Assembly: GCA_963756715.1 (NCBI GenBank)
Contig: CAVWOV010000019.1
Coordinates: 186,001 to 250,000, forward strand
Origin: VAZQ01 sp963756715
GTDB lineage: Bacteria; Pseudomonadota; Alphaproteobacteria; Rhizobiales; Xanthobacteraceae
Direction: 5' to 3'
Length of the DNA stretch: 64,000 nt
Shown here: positions 1 through 8,197 of the stretch, in pieces
Position numbering within the stretch: position 1 is the stretch's first letter
Layout: the number at the start of each line of letters is the position of its first letter
Program-made: the position numbers and the translations under genes
Notes under the pieces: model-generated
Seen by the model: the letters and a program-made list of their open reading frames with translations, nothing else
Told to the model about the DNA's origin: nothing
Databases searched by the model: none

Positions 1-781
1 AGCTCGACGGCACCGCTCCAGAAGATAATCGCAGTTCGATCTGCTTGGCGGCTTCCCGCAACGGGCCGAGACACCGTTTGACCTCCGCCGTCTTGATCTG
101 ATGGACGGAAATCCAATTGCAGTTCACGACTGCCGCGGTGGTACCATCCCGGTTACGGACCGGCACCGCAATGCCGACGATGCCGGCGGTGAATTCTCCG
201 CGATTGATTGCGTAGCCCATCTTGCGGACGTTAAGGACCTCCCGACGAAGCGCTGCCGGCTTTGTCAGGGTTTCGAGGGTATGCGCGACGCGCGGGATTG
301 AAGCCAGATACCGGTCGAGCTGCTCGTCCGGCAGGCCGGACAACAGAACCTTTCCCATCGATCCGGCGTAGGCCGGCCGGCGCGCACCGATGGAAATATA
401 GAACCCGGACATCCTGTCGGAGACCACCGAGCCGAGGCAAAGCGTCTCGTTGTTGTCGAGTACGGCGAAATGTGCCGCTGCGTCGATCTCGTCGGATAGC
501 TTCTTGAGGATCGGCTCGACGAAGTCTTCGAGGCGGGCCGAGGAGACGAAACTATAACCGAGTTCCAGAATGCGCGGCAGCGGATGAAAATAGTCGTTCT
601 CGGCGCCGATGTAACCGAGTTCCTTGAGCGTCAGGAGATATCGCCGCGCGGAGGCCCGCGTCATCTTGGCCTTCACGGCGACGTCGCTGATCCGCATTCT
701 TGGCGATTGCCGGTCAAACGCCTTGATCACCTTGAGTCCACGCGCCAGCGATTCCGAGAACCAGGCCAACCGATCGGACAT
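1..781 (-). CDS. IclR family transcriptional regulator (C-terminus cut by window edge)
   Basis: Reading the minus strand from ATG at 781 gives an uninterrupted frame to the window edge (about 260 residues). The first ~70 residues form a winged helix-turn-helix (MRISDVAVKAKMTRASARR), and the rest matches the IclR effector domain, ending in the typical NRGEFTAGIVGIAVPV stretch followed by a conserved C-terminal helix. It resembles the PcaR/PobR branch that senses aromatic or organic acids. It is transcribed divergently from a Bug receptor gene with 141 bases between the starts, the usual arrangement for a local regulator, so it probably controls the 0.9-4 kb genes. The effector is unknown. Only a few C-terminal residues should be missing. 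Confidence 0.9.
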   Translation of the reverse strand, partial: MSDRLAWFSESLARGLKVIKAFDRQSPRMRISDVAVKAKMTRASARRYLLTLKELGYIGAENDYFHPLPRILELGYSFVSSARLEDFVEPILKKLSDEIDAAAHFAVLDNNETLCLGSVVSDRMSGFYISIGARRPAYAGSMGKVLLSGLPDEQLDRYLASIPRVAHTLETLTKPAALRREVLNVRKMGYAINRGEFTAGIVGIAVPVRNRDGTTAAVVNCNWISVHQIKTAEVKRCLGPLREAAKQIELRLSSGAVPSS

Positions 782-808
782 GACGAGCCGCCATTGCTGA
801 ATTGACAG

Positions 809-828
809 TTTCCCGGAAGGAAGGGAAA
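809..828. promoter_or_regulatory. Inverted repeat, candidate IclR operator
   Basis: TTTCCC and GGGAAA form a perfect 6-base inverted repeat with an 8-base centre, between the divergent IclR and Bug genes. A TTGACA hexamer lies at 802-807, and a TATAAT hexamer on the minus strand at 834-839 could serve the regulator gene. IclR proteins bind short palindromes in such gaps; assignment is inferred from position. Confidence 0.35.
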
Positions 829-922
829 ATACAATTATAGCACATTGGTGCGGTAATCGCACAGGCCTCAGAAGCCGATGCGCGCGAGCGCAACAACGAC
901 AATGTGACTTGGAGGAAACGAC

Positions 923-1903
923 ATGAAATCAGGATTGCTCTGTTGCACCATTGGCGCGCTGCTGCTTGCGGTCGCGCCGTTGCAGGCCGAGCAGGCGGCC
1001 AAGACCTACCCGACCAAACAGGTGCGCATGGTCGTGCCTTACCCTGCCGGCGGGCCGACCGATCTGATCGCGCGGCTGCTGTCGCAAAAACTCGGCGAGC
1101 GCCTCGGGCAGACGTTCTATGTCGATAACGTATCCGGTGCGAGCGGCGCATTGGGCGCCGGACAGGTCGCGCAGGCGGCTCCCGACGGTCACACGCTGCT
1201 GGTCGTGACCAACGATTTCGCCGTGGCGTCGGTCACGAACAAGAATCTGCCCTACGATCCGATCAAGAATTTCTCCCCCGTCACCATTGTGGCGAGTTCC
1301 CCGCAAGTTGTCGCGGTCAATCCAACCGTGCCGGCGAAAACCATGAAAGAGCTGGTCGCGGTAATCCGCGCGGCGCCTGAGAAATACAATTACGCGGCGC
1401 TCGGCATCGGCTTCGGCCAGCTTTCGGCCGAACGGCTGTTCAAACTGGGACTGCAGCTTGATCGCTTTGCCCGAATTCCTTTCAACGGCGCGGCGCCCGC
1501 GGTCAATTCAACGATCGCCGGGCATACGCAGGTCATCTTTCTGGGGCTGCCGCCAGTCGCGCCGCATTTGAGCTCCGACAAGCTCCGCGCCATTGCGGTG
1601 ACCAGTGCGGAGCGGACGAAAGCGTTTCCACAGATTCCGACGTTGCGTGAATCCGGGGTGCCGGATCAGGAATCGGAATTGATCATCGGCGTCGTTGCCC
1701 CGGCCGGAACACCCGCGAACGTACTCTCGCTTCTGCAGAAGCAGATCGCCGAGATTGTCGCATTGCCGGCCGTGAAGTCGACGCTCGGCACTATCAGTTT
1801 TCAGGCCGTCGCGAACTCACCGGCGGAATACGCCGACCAGATCAAGAACGATATCGCGGTCTGGGGCAAGGTGATGAAGGACGCAAATATTTCGCCCAAC
1901 TAA
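923..1903 (+). CDS. Bug family periplasmic receptor (TctC-like)
   Basis: A 326-residue protein with an N-terminal signal peptide (hydrophobic core ~5-18, cleavage near LQAEQA) and Bug signatures: YPTKQVRMVVPYPAGGPTD near the mature start, then a lobe-closing region with APDGHTLLV. Bug proteins bind carboxylates, amides or aromatic acids for tripartite tricarboxylate transporters or for signalling. The start has a good ribosome site (ggagga). It is the first gene downstream of the divergent IclR regulator and is followed after 37 bases by a second Bug gene. No TctA/TctB membrane genes are nearby. The ligand cannot be read from sequence. Confidence 0.92.
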   Translation: MKSGLLCCTIGALLLAVAPLQAEQAAKTYPTKQVRMVVPYPAGGPTDLIARLLSQKLGERLGQTFYVDNVSGASGALGAGQVAQAAPDGHTLLVVTNDFAVASVTNKNLPYDPIKNFSPVTIVASSPQVVAVNPTVPAKTMKELVAVIRAAPEKYNYAALGIGFGQLSAERLFKLGLQLDRFARIPFNGAAPAVNSTIAGHTQVIFLGLPPVAPHLSSDKLRAIAVTSAERTKAFPQIPTLRESGVPDQESELIIGVVAPAGTPANVLSLLQKQIAEIVALPAVKSTLGTISFQAVANSPAEYADQIKNDIAVWGKVMKDANISPN

Positions 1904-1940
1904 CACGCTGCGTTTGCTCGGCGCGCATGGAGAAAACTGT

Positions 1941-2909
1941 ATGACGATTCGGCCACTGCTCCTCGTTCTTGGCTTGTTTGCGTGTCTCTCCGGCGAGGGC
2001 CATGCGCAAACCTGGCCGGCCCGGCCGATTCAGATCCTCGTCCCCTACGGCGCCGGAGGCACTGCCGACATCCTCACGCGAATCATCGGCGAGAAGCTCT
2101 CAGCCGCGCTCGGCCAACCGGTCGTGATCGATAACCGGCCCGGGGCGGGCGGACATATCGGAGCGGCCGCCGTCGCGAGGGCGGCTCCCGATGGCTACAC
2201 GTTTCTGATGGCCGGAAGCCCGACGCATTCCGTCGGTCCCTACCTGTTCAAGAACCTGTCCTACGATCCGATGCGCGACGTTCCGCCCGTCGCAATGGTC
2301 GCGGTTGCGCCCAACCTGCTGGTCGTCAAGTCGTCGCTGCCCGTCAAGACGGTGAAGGATCTGGTCGAACTGGCCCGCGCAAAGCCGGGCACGGTGACCT
2401 TTTCGTCCGCAGGGATCGGCACGTCCGGCTATCTGGCGGCGGAACTGCTCAAGGCAAAAGCCGGCCTCGATATTTCACACGTGCCCTACAAGAGCGGCCC
2501 GGAGGCCGTTGCGGGTGTACTTTCCGGCAATGTCACATTCATCTTCTTCACTCTGCCGTCCTTGCTGCCTCAGGTCGAGTCCGGTCAATTGCGGGCGCTG
2601 GCGATCGCCAGTGCACACCGCAGCGCGCTGGTGCCGAACGTGCCTACGATCACCGAGGCGGGCTTCCCCGGCTTCGATGTCATCGCCTGGTTTGCACTGT
2701 TTGCGCCGCGCGGTACGCCGGCCCCAATCGTCGCCAGGCTGAGCGCCGAAATCAAGAAGATCGTCGCCATGAATGACGTGCGCGAGAAGATGGCAAAGCT
2801 GGGCGCCGAGCCGAAGTATCTGTCGCCAGAAGGGGTCGTCGATTTCGTCGCCGCCGAAGCGCCGACATGGCGCGAACTGCTCAAGGACATCAAGCCTGCG
2901 GGCAAATAA
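1941..2909 (+). CDS. Bug family periplasmic receptor (TctC-like)
   Basis: ATG at 1941, preceded by ggagaaaa, gives 322 residues; an upstream in-frame TTG is less likely because the signal peptide (MTIRPLLLVLGLFACLS) starts exactly at this ATG. The mature protein begins with TWPARPIQILVPYGAGGTAD and contains NRPGAGGHIGAAAVARAAPDG, the Bug family core. It is a second receptor in the same operon as the one at 923, and the two are clearly different in sequence. It is followed 17 bases later by an enolase-superfamily enzyme, suggesting both serve uptake of an acid handled by that enzyme. Confidence 0.92.
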   Translation: MTIRPLLLVLGLFACLSGEGHAQTWPARPIQILVPYGAGGTADILTRIIGEKLSAALGQPVVIDNRPGAGGHIGAAAVARAAPDGYTFLMAGSPTHSVGPYLFKNLSYDPMRDVPPVAMVAVAPNLLVVKSSLPVKTVKDLVELARAKPGTVTFSSAGIGTSGYLAAELLKAKAGLDISHVPYKSGPEAVAGVLSGNVTFIFFTLPSLLPQVESGQLRALAIASAHRSALVPNVPTITEAGFPGFDVIAWFALFAPRGTPAPIVARLSAEIKKIVAMNDVREKMAKLGAEPKYLSPEGVVDFVAAEAPTWRELLKDIKPAGK

Positions 2910-2926
2910 CGCGTCTGCGGGGTACC

Positions 2927-4006
2927 ATGCGGCTCGCCGAACATAGCCTCCATGCGTACCAGTTGCCCTACGAGCGGCCAGTCAAGTGGAGCGATATCGT
3001 CGAGGACGCCGCGCCGTTTGTGCTTCTTCGGCTGACCTCCGATACCGGCGCAGTCGGGGTCGCCGAGATCACCGTGAAGCCGACCTGGTGCGGCGTCACG
3101 GCTCGCAGCCTTGTGGCGGTGCTCGAAGACATTTTCATTCCGTTGCTCAAGACGCTGGATTTGAGCGACCCGGCGAAGGTCCGCGCCAAGCTTGAAACAA
3201 TCCCCGAGAATCAGGCGGCGAAATCGCTGGTCGACAATGCCTGCTGGGACCTGTACGCGGCGCAAAGCGGCCGCCCGCTGTGGCAGACCTGGAACGGACG
3301 GGCGGACGTCGAACTATCGTGGGCGGTGACGCGGCAGGCGCCCGCGGCAATGGCGGCGGAAGCCGAGCGGATGGTCGCGCGCTACGGCTTCCGGGTTCTC
3401 AAGATCAAGGGCGGGCAAGGCTTCGAGCGCGACATCGAAGGCATCCGCGATATCCGCTCGGCCGTCGGCAACGCTGTGCGGTTCTACGTGGATGCCAACG
3501 GCGCCTACCCGATTGGTCAGGCGCTCGATTATGCGCGCGCGCTCGCTGACGAGGGGGCCGTTCTGTTGGAGGACCCCTGCCCGCTCACGCCCGATGCGTC
3601 CTTCCAGGAACTGCAGCAGAACAGCGCCGTTCCTCTCCTGGTGGATTTTGGCTGCACCTCGTTGCGCGACGCTGCGCTATTTCTTGAGCGGCGGGCGCGT
3701 GCCCTGAGCGTCAAGCCCGGCAGGTTCGGGCTGACGCATGCCCGCGCGATGCACGCGCTGGCGGAGCGATCCGGCAGCAAGGTGGTCACCGGACTGATGG
3801 GAGAAAGTGCGCTCGGCACCTTGGCCGGCCTGCAATTCGCGGCCACGATCGCCGATCCGATCGTACCGGCTGAGCTTACCTGGTACTTGGCGATGACCCG
3901 GCAACCCATCGTCGCAATGCCGGCGATCTCTAACGGGACACTCAAATTGCCCGAAACTCCGTCTCTGTCCGCTCTGGTGGATTGGAATGCGCTCGACACC
4001 GTGTAG
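2927..4006 (+). CDS. Enolase superfamily enzyme (mandelate racemase/muconate lactonizing type)
   Basis: A 359-residue protein from ATG 2927. It has the N-terminal capping domain (~1-120) and the barrel with expected catalytic residues: K159-x-K161 (LKIKGG), metal ligands D189 (YVDANGAY), E215 (LLEDPC) and D240 (LLVDFGC), and the distal lysine K263 (SVKPGRFG). Such enzymes abstract the proton alpha to a carboxylate and catalyse racemization, epimerization, dehydration or cycloisomerization. The KxK and distal K pair fits the muconate lactonizing subgroup rather than the mandelate racemase His/Asp dyad. Co-transcribed with two Bug receptors. Substrate unknown. Confidence 0.85.
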   Translation: MRLAEHSLHAYQLPYERPVKWSDIVEDAAPFVLLRLTSDTGAVGVAEITVKPTWCGVTARSLVAVLEDIFIPLLKTLDLSDPAKVRAKLETIPENQAAKSLVDNACWDLYAAQSGRPLWQTWNGRADVELSWAVTRQAPAAMAAEAERMVARYGFRVLKIKGGQGFERDIEGIRDIRSAVGNAVRFYVDANGAYPIGQALDYARALADEGAVLLEDPCPLTPDASFQELQQNSAVPLLVDFGCTSLRDAALFLERRARALSVKPGRFGLTHARAMHALAERSGSKVVTGLMGESALGTLAGLQFAATIADPIVPAELTWYLAMTRQPIVAMPAISNGTLKLPETPSLSALVDWNALDTV

Positions 4007-4049
4007 AATTGACGCTTGACGGGGCCTCATCACTCAGACGGCATTTGAC

Positions 4050-5409
4050 GTGGTCGCAAGCGGCAACCAGCGGACAGGATTTACGCACGTCCTTTGGTCG
4101 TCATGCCTGGCGATGCTCGCAGTCGGCGCCAACAGCACGGCCATCATGGCCGCCTTGCCGACCATGCGGGCCGAGCTTTCGCTCAGTTCAGCCGGCGTGG
4201 AATGGGCGGTCAACGCTTATCTGATCGTCTCGGCGGCCTGCATCGTGCTCGGCGGCGAAGCCGCCGATCGATTTGGCGCCCGACTGGCATCGATCGCCGG
4301 ATTGGTGCTGTTCGGGATCGCATCCTGCATCATTGCGGTCGCCGGGACACAAGCTGAATTGCTGACCGGACGGGCCGTTCAGGGCCTGGCGGCTGCATTC
4401 GCGGTGCCGAGTACCCTGGCGGCGGTCGACGCCGGCGCGACGCCCGAACGCCGGGCAGCAGCGATCGGCGCCTGGACCGGGTTTCTAATGCTTGGCTTCA
4501 GCATCGGGCCACTGCTCGGCGGCGCGCTCACCCATGTCGCGGGATGGCGCATGATCTTCTGGCTCAACGTCTTGCTCATGTCGGCCGCCATCGCCGGCAT
4601 GGCCTTCGCCGGCTCGGTGACGGCGCGCGCCGAGAATCCGCAGAAACCGCCGCGCGGATTGGATCGGCTTCGTCTTGCTGGCCACCTTCATGGTGTCGCT
4701 GGTTTTCGGACTGCATGCCGTGCCGCACGCTGACGCTGCACCGCTCTCGGTCATCGTCCCGTTTGTCCTGGCGGCGGCCGCTCTCGTCCTGCTGCTGATC
4801 GTGGAGTCCCGTATCGAGGCGCCCCTGGTCGACCTGGGGTTCTTTGCGCGGCGCGGGTTCGTGATGGGCGTGACAATCGGCTCGCTCTCGATGTTCAGCA
4901 TCATCAGCCTGTTGCTCTATTTCAACCTCTATGCCCAGAGCCGAACTGGATTAGGCCTCAGCGCGCTGGAGGCGGGCGCCGCGCTCCTGCCGTTAAGTGC
5001 CGCACTGCTTGCGCTTGCACTATCGGCCTCCGCAGTGGCGGCAAAGGTTGGGATGCGCAACGCCATGGCAGCGGGCATGGCGTTGATCGTGACCGGGAGC
5101 GCCATCATCGGCGCGGCCGTCGCCGCGGGCGGAATGGTTCTCCTCGCTGCCGGATTTTTCGTAATCGGCGCAGGTCTTGCGGTTCCTTATGCACTCGCGC
5201 CACGGCTGGCGCTATCGGCGCTGTCGCCCGCGCAGACCGGACAGGGTTCGGGCATCGTGAATGCCTGCACCTTTCTCGCCGGCAGCGCTGGCGTTACTGG
5301 TGGCGCGATCGCTTTTGCGCTGGGAGGGTTCGTGGCGGTGCTGGTAATGATTGCGCTCGCCGGGATGATCGGGGCGGTCCTCAGCCGCGCGATTCCAAAG
5401 GCCGGATAG
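4050..5409 (+). pseudogene. MFS transporter, DHA2-like, with one frameshift
   Basis: Two overlapping frames together encode one drug:H+ antiporter-like permease. The first part (GTG 4050 to about 4656) has the MFS N-half with FGARLASIAG in the 2-3 loop, the TGRAVQGLAAAFAVPS segment and the GWRMIFWLN motif typical of DHA2 proteins. The second part continues from about 4657 (DWIGFVLLATFMVSLV) to a normal C-terminus at 5409. Adding one base near 4656 restores a continuous ~453-residue protein with 12-14 helices. No motif is lost, so this may be a sequencing indel rather than decay. It lies 43 bases after the enolase-like gene. Confidence 0.8.
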
Positions 5410-5486
5410 GACGTAACGTCCGGCCCCCAAGACGTCAGCATTCCAAGACGTCTGCATTCCAAGAGTCAGCACTGGATCGATTGACG

Positions 5487-6418
5487 TCAGACGACGTGAT
5501 CCGGTGCAAGGTGGCATGCGGTCTCCTGACTGATCTCGATCTGCAACGTGACATGCCCAATTCCGAATTGTCGCTTGAGTTCGGTTGCTGCTGTCATCAG
5601 GAAGTCATCGCCCGGATGCCCCCCTGGCATGACGAGATGGGCGGTCAGTGCGTTGTCGGTTGTGCTCATCGACCAAATGTGAAGGTCATGCACCTCAGTG
5701 ACACCCGATCGGCCTTCCAGATATGTCTTCACCGTCGCCGGATCGATCTTTGACTGGTACCGCGTCAATGGACATCGCCAGCGCCTCGCGAAGCAGGCCC
5801 CAGGTCCCCCAGACGATCACAACGACAATGACAAGGCTGACGACAGGATCGACCCAGAGCCATCCGGTGAGGAGGATCACCAGGCCCGCCCCCACGACGC
5901 CGAGGGAAACAAACGCGTCGGCCACCATGTGCAGAAACGCGCCGCGGATATTGAGGTCACCTTCCCGGCCCGATGCAAACAGCCAGGCCGTCAGCGCGTT
6001 GATGATGATCCCAATCCCTGCCACGACCATGACGCTGACGCTCGCGACAGGTTCCGGATGCGCGAGCCGCAGGATGGCTTCCCAGGCAATCGCGCCGGTC
6101 GCGACCAGCAGAAACACCCCGTTGAAAAGCGCCGCGAGTATCGATGACCCGCCAAGCCCGTAGGTGTAGCGGGAAGACGGCAGCCGCTTTCCCAGCACAC
6201 TGGCAATCCACGCAATTGCGAGACCCAGCACGTCGGAGAGATTGTGCCCGGCATCGGCCATGAGCGCGACCGAGTTCGCGAACAGGCCGTAGGCAAATTC
6301 GACGACGACGAACGTCAAATTCAGCGCGATTCCGATCGCAAAAGCGCGGCCAAAATCCGCCGGAACCGTGCCCATGTGCCGCACCGTGCATATGATTATG
6401 ATCGTGGGTGTTACTCAT
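5487..6418 (-). pseudogene. Cation diffusion facilitator (CzcD/ZitB-like), two frameshifts
   Basis: Three minus-strand frames join into one CDF metal exporter of ~309 residues. The start at 6418 encodes a His-rich N-terminus (MSNTHDHNHMHGAAHGHG). Near 6364 the frame shifts to the membrane domain with the zinc site HNLSD in helix 2 and HMVAD in helix 5. Near 5748 it shifts again into the cytoplasmic domain, which contains the hallmark HDLHIW. Each joint is repaired by removing one base. CDF proteins export Zn2+, Co2+ or related ions in exchange for protons. All metal ligands are intact, so either the sequence has two indel errors or the gene was inactivated very recently. Confidence 0.85.
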
Positions 6419-6550
6419 TGTTCACCGCCCACTTTGCCCGCTGAGACACGGCAGCAGATACCACGTCGGTTAAATTCAAATTGGGAACGTGGGACATCGC
6501 CGGGCAAAGATGAAACTGCTTTGACTTTGAAACCGCGATCCTCGACGCGC

Positions 6551-7220
6551 TTAAATGACCTCTTCGGTCTTGTCGTCGGTCTCGCCGTAGCGGCGCAGCG
6601 TCGCCGGTCGGGTACCCGCATAGAGCCGTTCGAGACCAGGCGCGATCTTGGCGTTCTCGCGCTCGAACAGCGAATTGCCGGCAAGATCGCTCTCAACCAG
6701 GAACGGACCGAAATTCTCCACGTCGAGCACCCAGACCGCTTGCGCGAGGCCCAGTTCTTCCAGCCAATAGACCTTGTCCACGCGCTTGATGCCGCGCCCG
6801 AGCAGCGCGCCGGTGCCATAGCCCACGGTGGTGAGATAGATCGCGCTGACGCGGCACGAACGAACTCCGGTAGATGTCGGAGGTCATGCCGCCCTTGCCG
6901 ATGATGATGTTGCAGCCCGACAGATCGAACCAGCCGTCGAGCCACTTGGCAAAGCGAAACGACGCCGTCGCGGTGACCGCGCCGACCGTGTAGCTGCCGT
7001 CGGCATTGACCGTGGCGGCCGGCGAGCAGTGGAAATTGGCAAGGCCGAGCGCCTCGCGTGATGCCGGCATCCCGGCGCCGTCCTCGATCGCACGCTTGTA
7101 GACACCCTCACGCGCGGTGAACACACGGCCCGTGAGATAGGCAACCGAGCCGATCTCCAGCGCGCGCAAATCCTCGGCGCTCGCCGGCAGGTTCAACTGG
7201 ACGGTCTTGAGACCTGACAT
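6551..7220 (-). pseudogene. Class I fumarase/tartrate dehydratase-like beta subunit, one frameshift
   Basis: ATG at 7220 opens a frame encoding the swivelling beta subunit (TGRVFTAREGVYKRAIEDG, then FDLSGCNIIIGKGGMTSD). Near 6845 one extra base breaks it, and the remaining sequence (AIYLTTVGYGTGALLGRG to LRRYGETDDKTEEVI) continues in another frame to 6551. Repaired, it is ~222 residues, a normal length. It begins 5 bases after the alpha subunit stop, so the two form one heterodimeric hydro-lyase. The beta subunit completes the active site around the alpha-bound [4Fe-4S] cluster. The shift is a single base in an otherwise perfect gene. Confidence 0.85.
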
Positions 7221-7225
7221 CGCGC

Positions 7226-8185
7226 TTACTCCGCCGCCTCGGCCATCGGCCGTTCCCACTCCACGGTCGAGCGCCGCATGTAGTCGGTGAACCACATCGG
7301 GTCGGTGCGGAACTCGGCGCGGCCGTCGGCATAGACGCGCGCGGTGGCGCGGCGCGACGACAGGCAGAACATATGCACCGACATCGGCATGCCGCCGGTG
7401 TGGCAGTAGCCGACCTCGATGTGGCAATCGACCACCATCGACGAGCCCATGAAGCCCATCGCGCCCATGCCGATCGAGTTGCCGAGCTCTTTGAACTCCT
7501 CCTCAAGCGCGGCGATCTTCGGATCGGGATTGCGCGAGCCGACGGTGCGCAGGCACGACGCCTGCTTGCCGAGCACCACCGAGGTGTCCTTCGAGCCGCC
7601 GAGCCCGACGCCGACGATCGCCGGCTGGCAGGCGAGCCCGCGCTTGCCGAAGCCGATCAGGGTGTCGAGATAGAAGCGCTTGATGCCCTCGATGCCGTCG
7701 CCCGGAAACAGCATGCGGTAGTCGGAGCCGAACAGGCCGCCCTTGTGCACGGTGGTGAGGTCGATCCAGTCGGCGTCGGGATGGAAGGCGTATTCGATCT
7801 CCGGCGCGTTGATGCCGACATTGTTGTTGTGGTCGGTGCGCCAGAGCGGATGAACGCGGTTGGGGCGCAGCGGCACGTCGTGGGTCGCGCTGGCGGTCGC
7901 GCGCCGCAGCGCGGTCTCCAGCGCGACCGGCCCACCCTCGATCTGCGCCTCGTTGCCGATCTTGACGTACCAGCGCGGCAGGCCGGTGTCGCCGCACATC
8001 GCGCGCCGGTCCTCCTTGGCGGCGTCGTAGTTCTCCAGCATGGCCTGGATGACGAACGCCGACAGGTCGCCCTTCTCGGTGTCGGCGCAGCGCCGCAGAC
8101 CGGCGAGATAGTCGTCGGGGATCTCGATGGCGGCCTTGGCCATCAATTCTTGCGCAGTGCGTTGCAGAGACGAGATCGGGATCAT
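7226..8185 (-). CDS. Class I fumarase/tartrate dehydratase-like alpha subunit
   Basis: A 319-residue iron-sulfur hydro-lyase subunit. The three cysteines expected to hold the [4Fe-4S] cluster are visible: C64 (MCGDTGLPRWYVKIG), C186 (ACQPAIVGVGLGGSKD) and C274 (HMFCLSSRRA). The family adds water to, or removes it from, C4 dicarboxylates such as fumarate, mesaconate or tartrate. It follows the flavoprotein gene by 12 bases and precedes the beta subunit by 5. Its position after a succinate dehydrogenase-like complex says that it hydrates the alkene made by that complex. C4 analogues other than fumarate are plausible substrates. Confidence 0.92.
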   Translation of the reverse strand: MIPISSLQRTAQELMAKAAIEIPDDYLAGLRRCADTEKGDLSAFVIQAMLENYDAAKEDRRAMCGDTGLPRWYVKIGNEAQIEGGPVALETALRRATASATHDVPLRPNRVHPLWRTDHNNNVGINAPEIEYAFHPDADWIDLTTVHKGGLFGSDYRMLFPGDGIEGIKRFYLDTLIGFGKRGLACQPAIVGVGLGGSKDTSVVLGKQASCLRTVGSRNPDPKIAALEEEFKELGNSIGMGAMGFMGSSMVVDCHIEVGYCHTGGMPMSVHMFCLSSRRATARVYADGRAEFRTDPMWFTDYMRRSTVEWERPMAEAAE

Positions 8186-8197
8186 GCTGGCCTCACT

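Noticed and set aside
4050..5409. Two separate MFS half-genes
   Set aside because: The frames overlap and complement each other as one transporter; a single frameshift is simpler.
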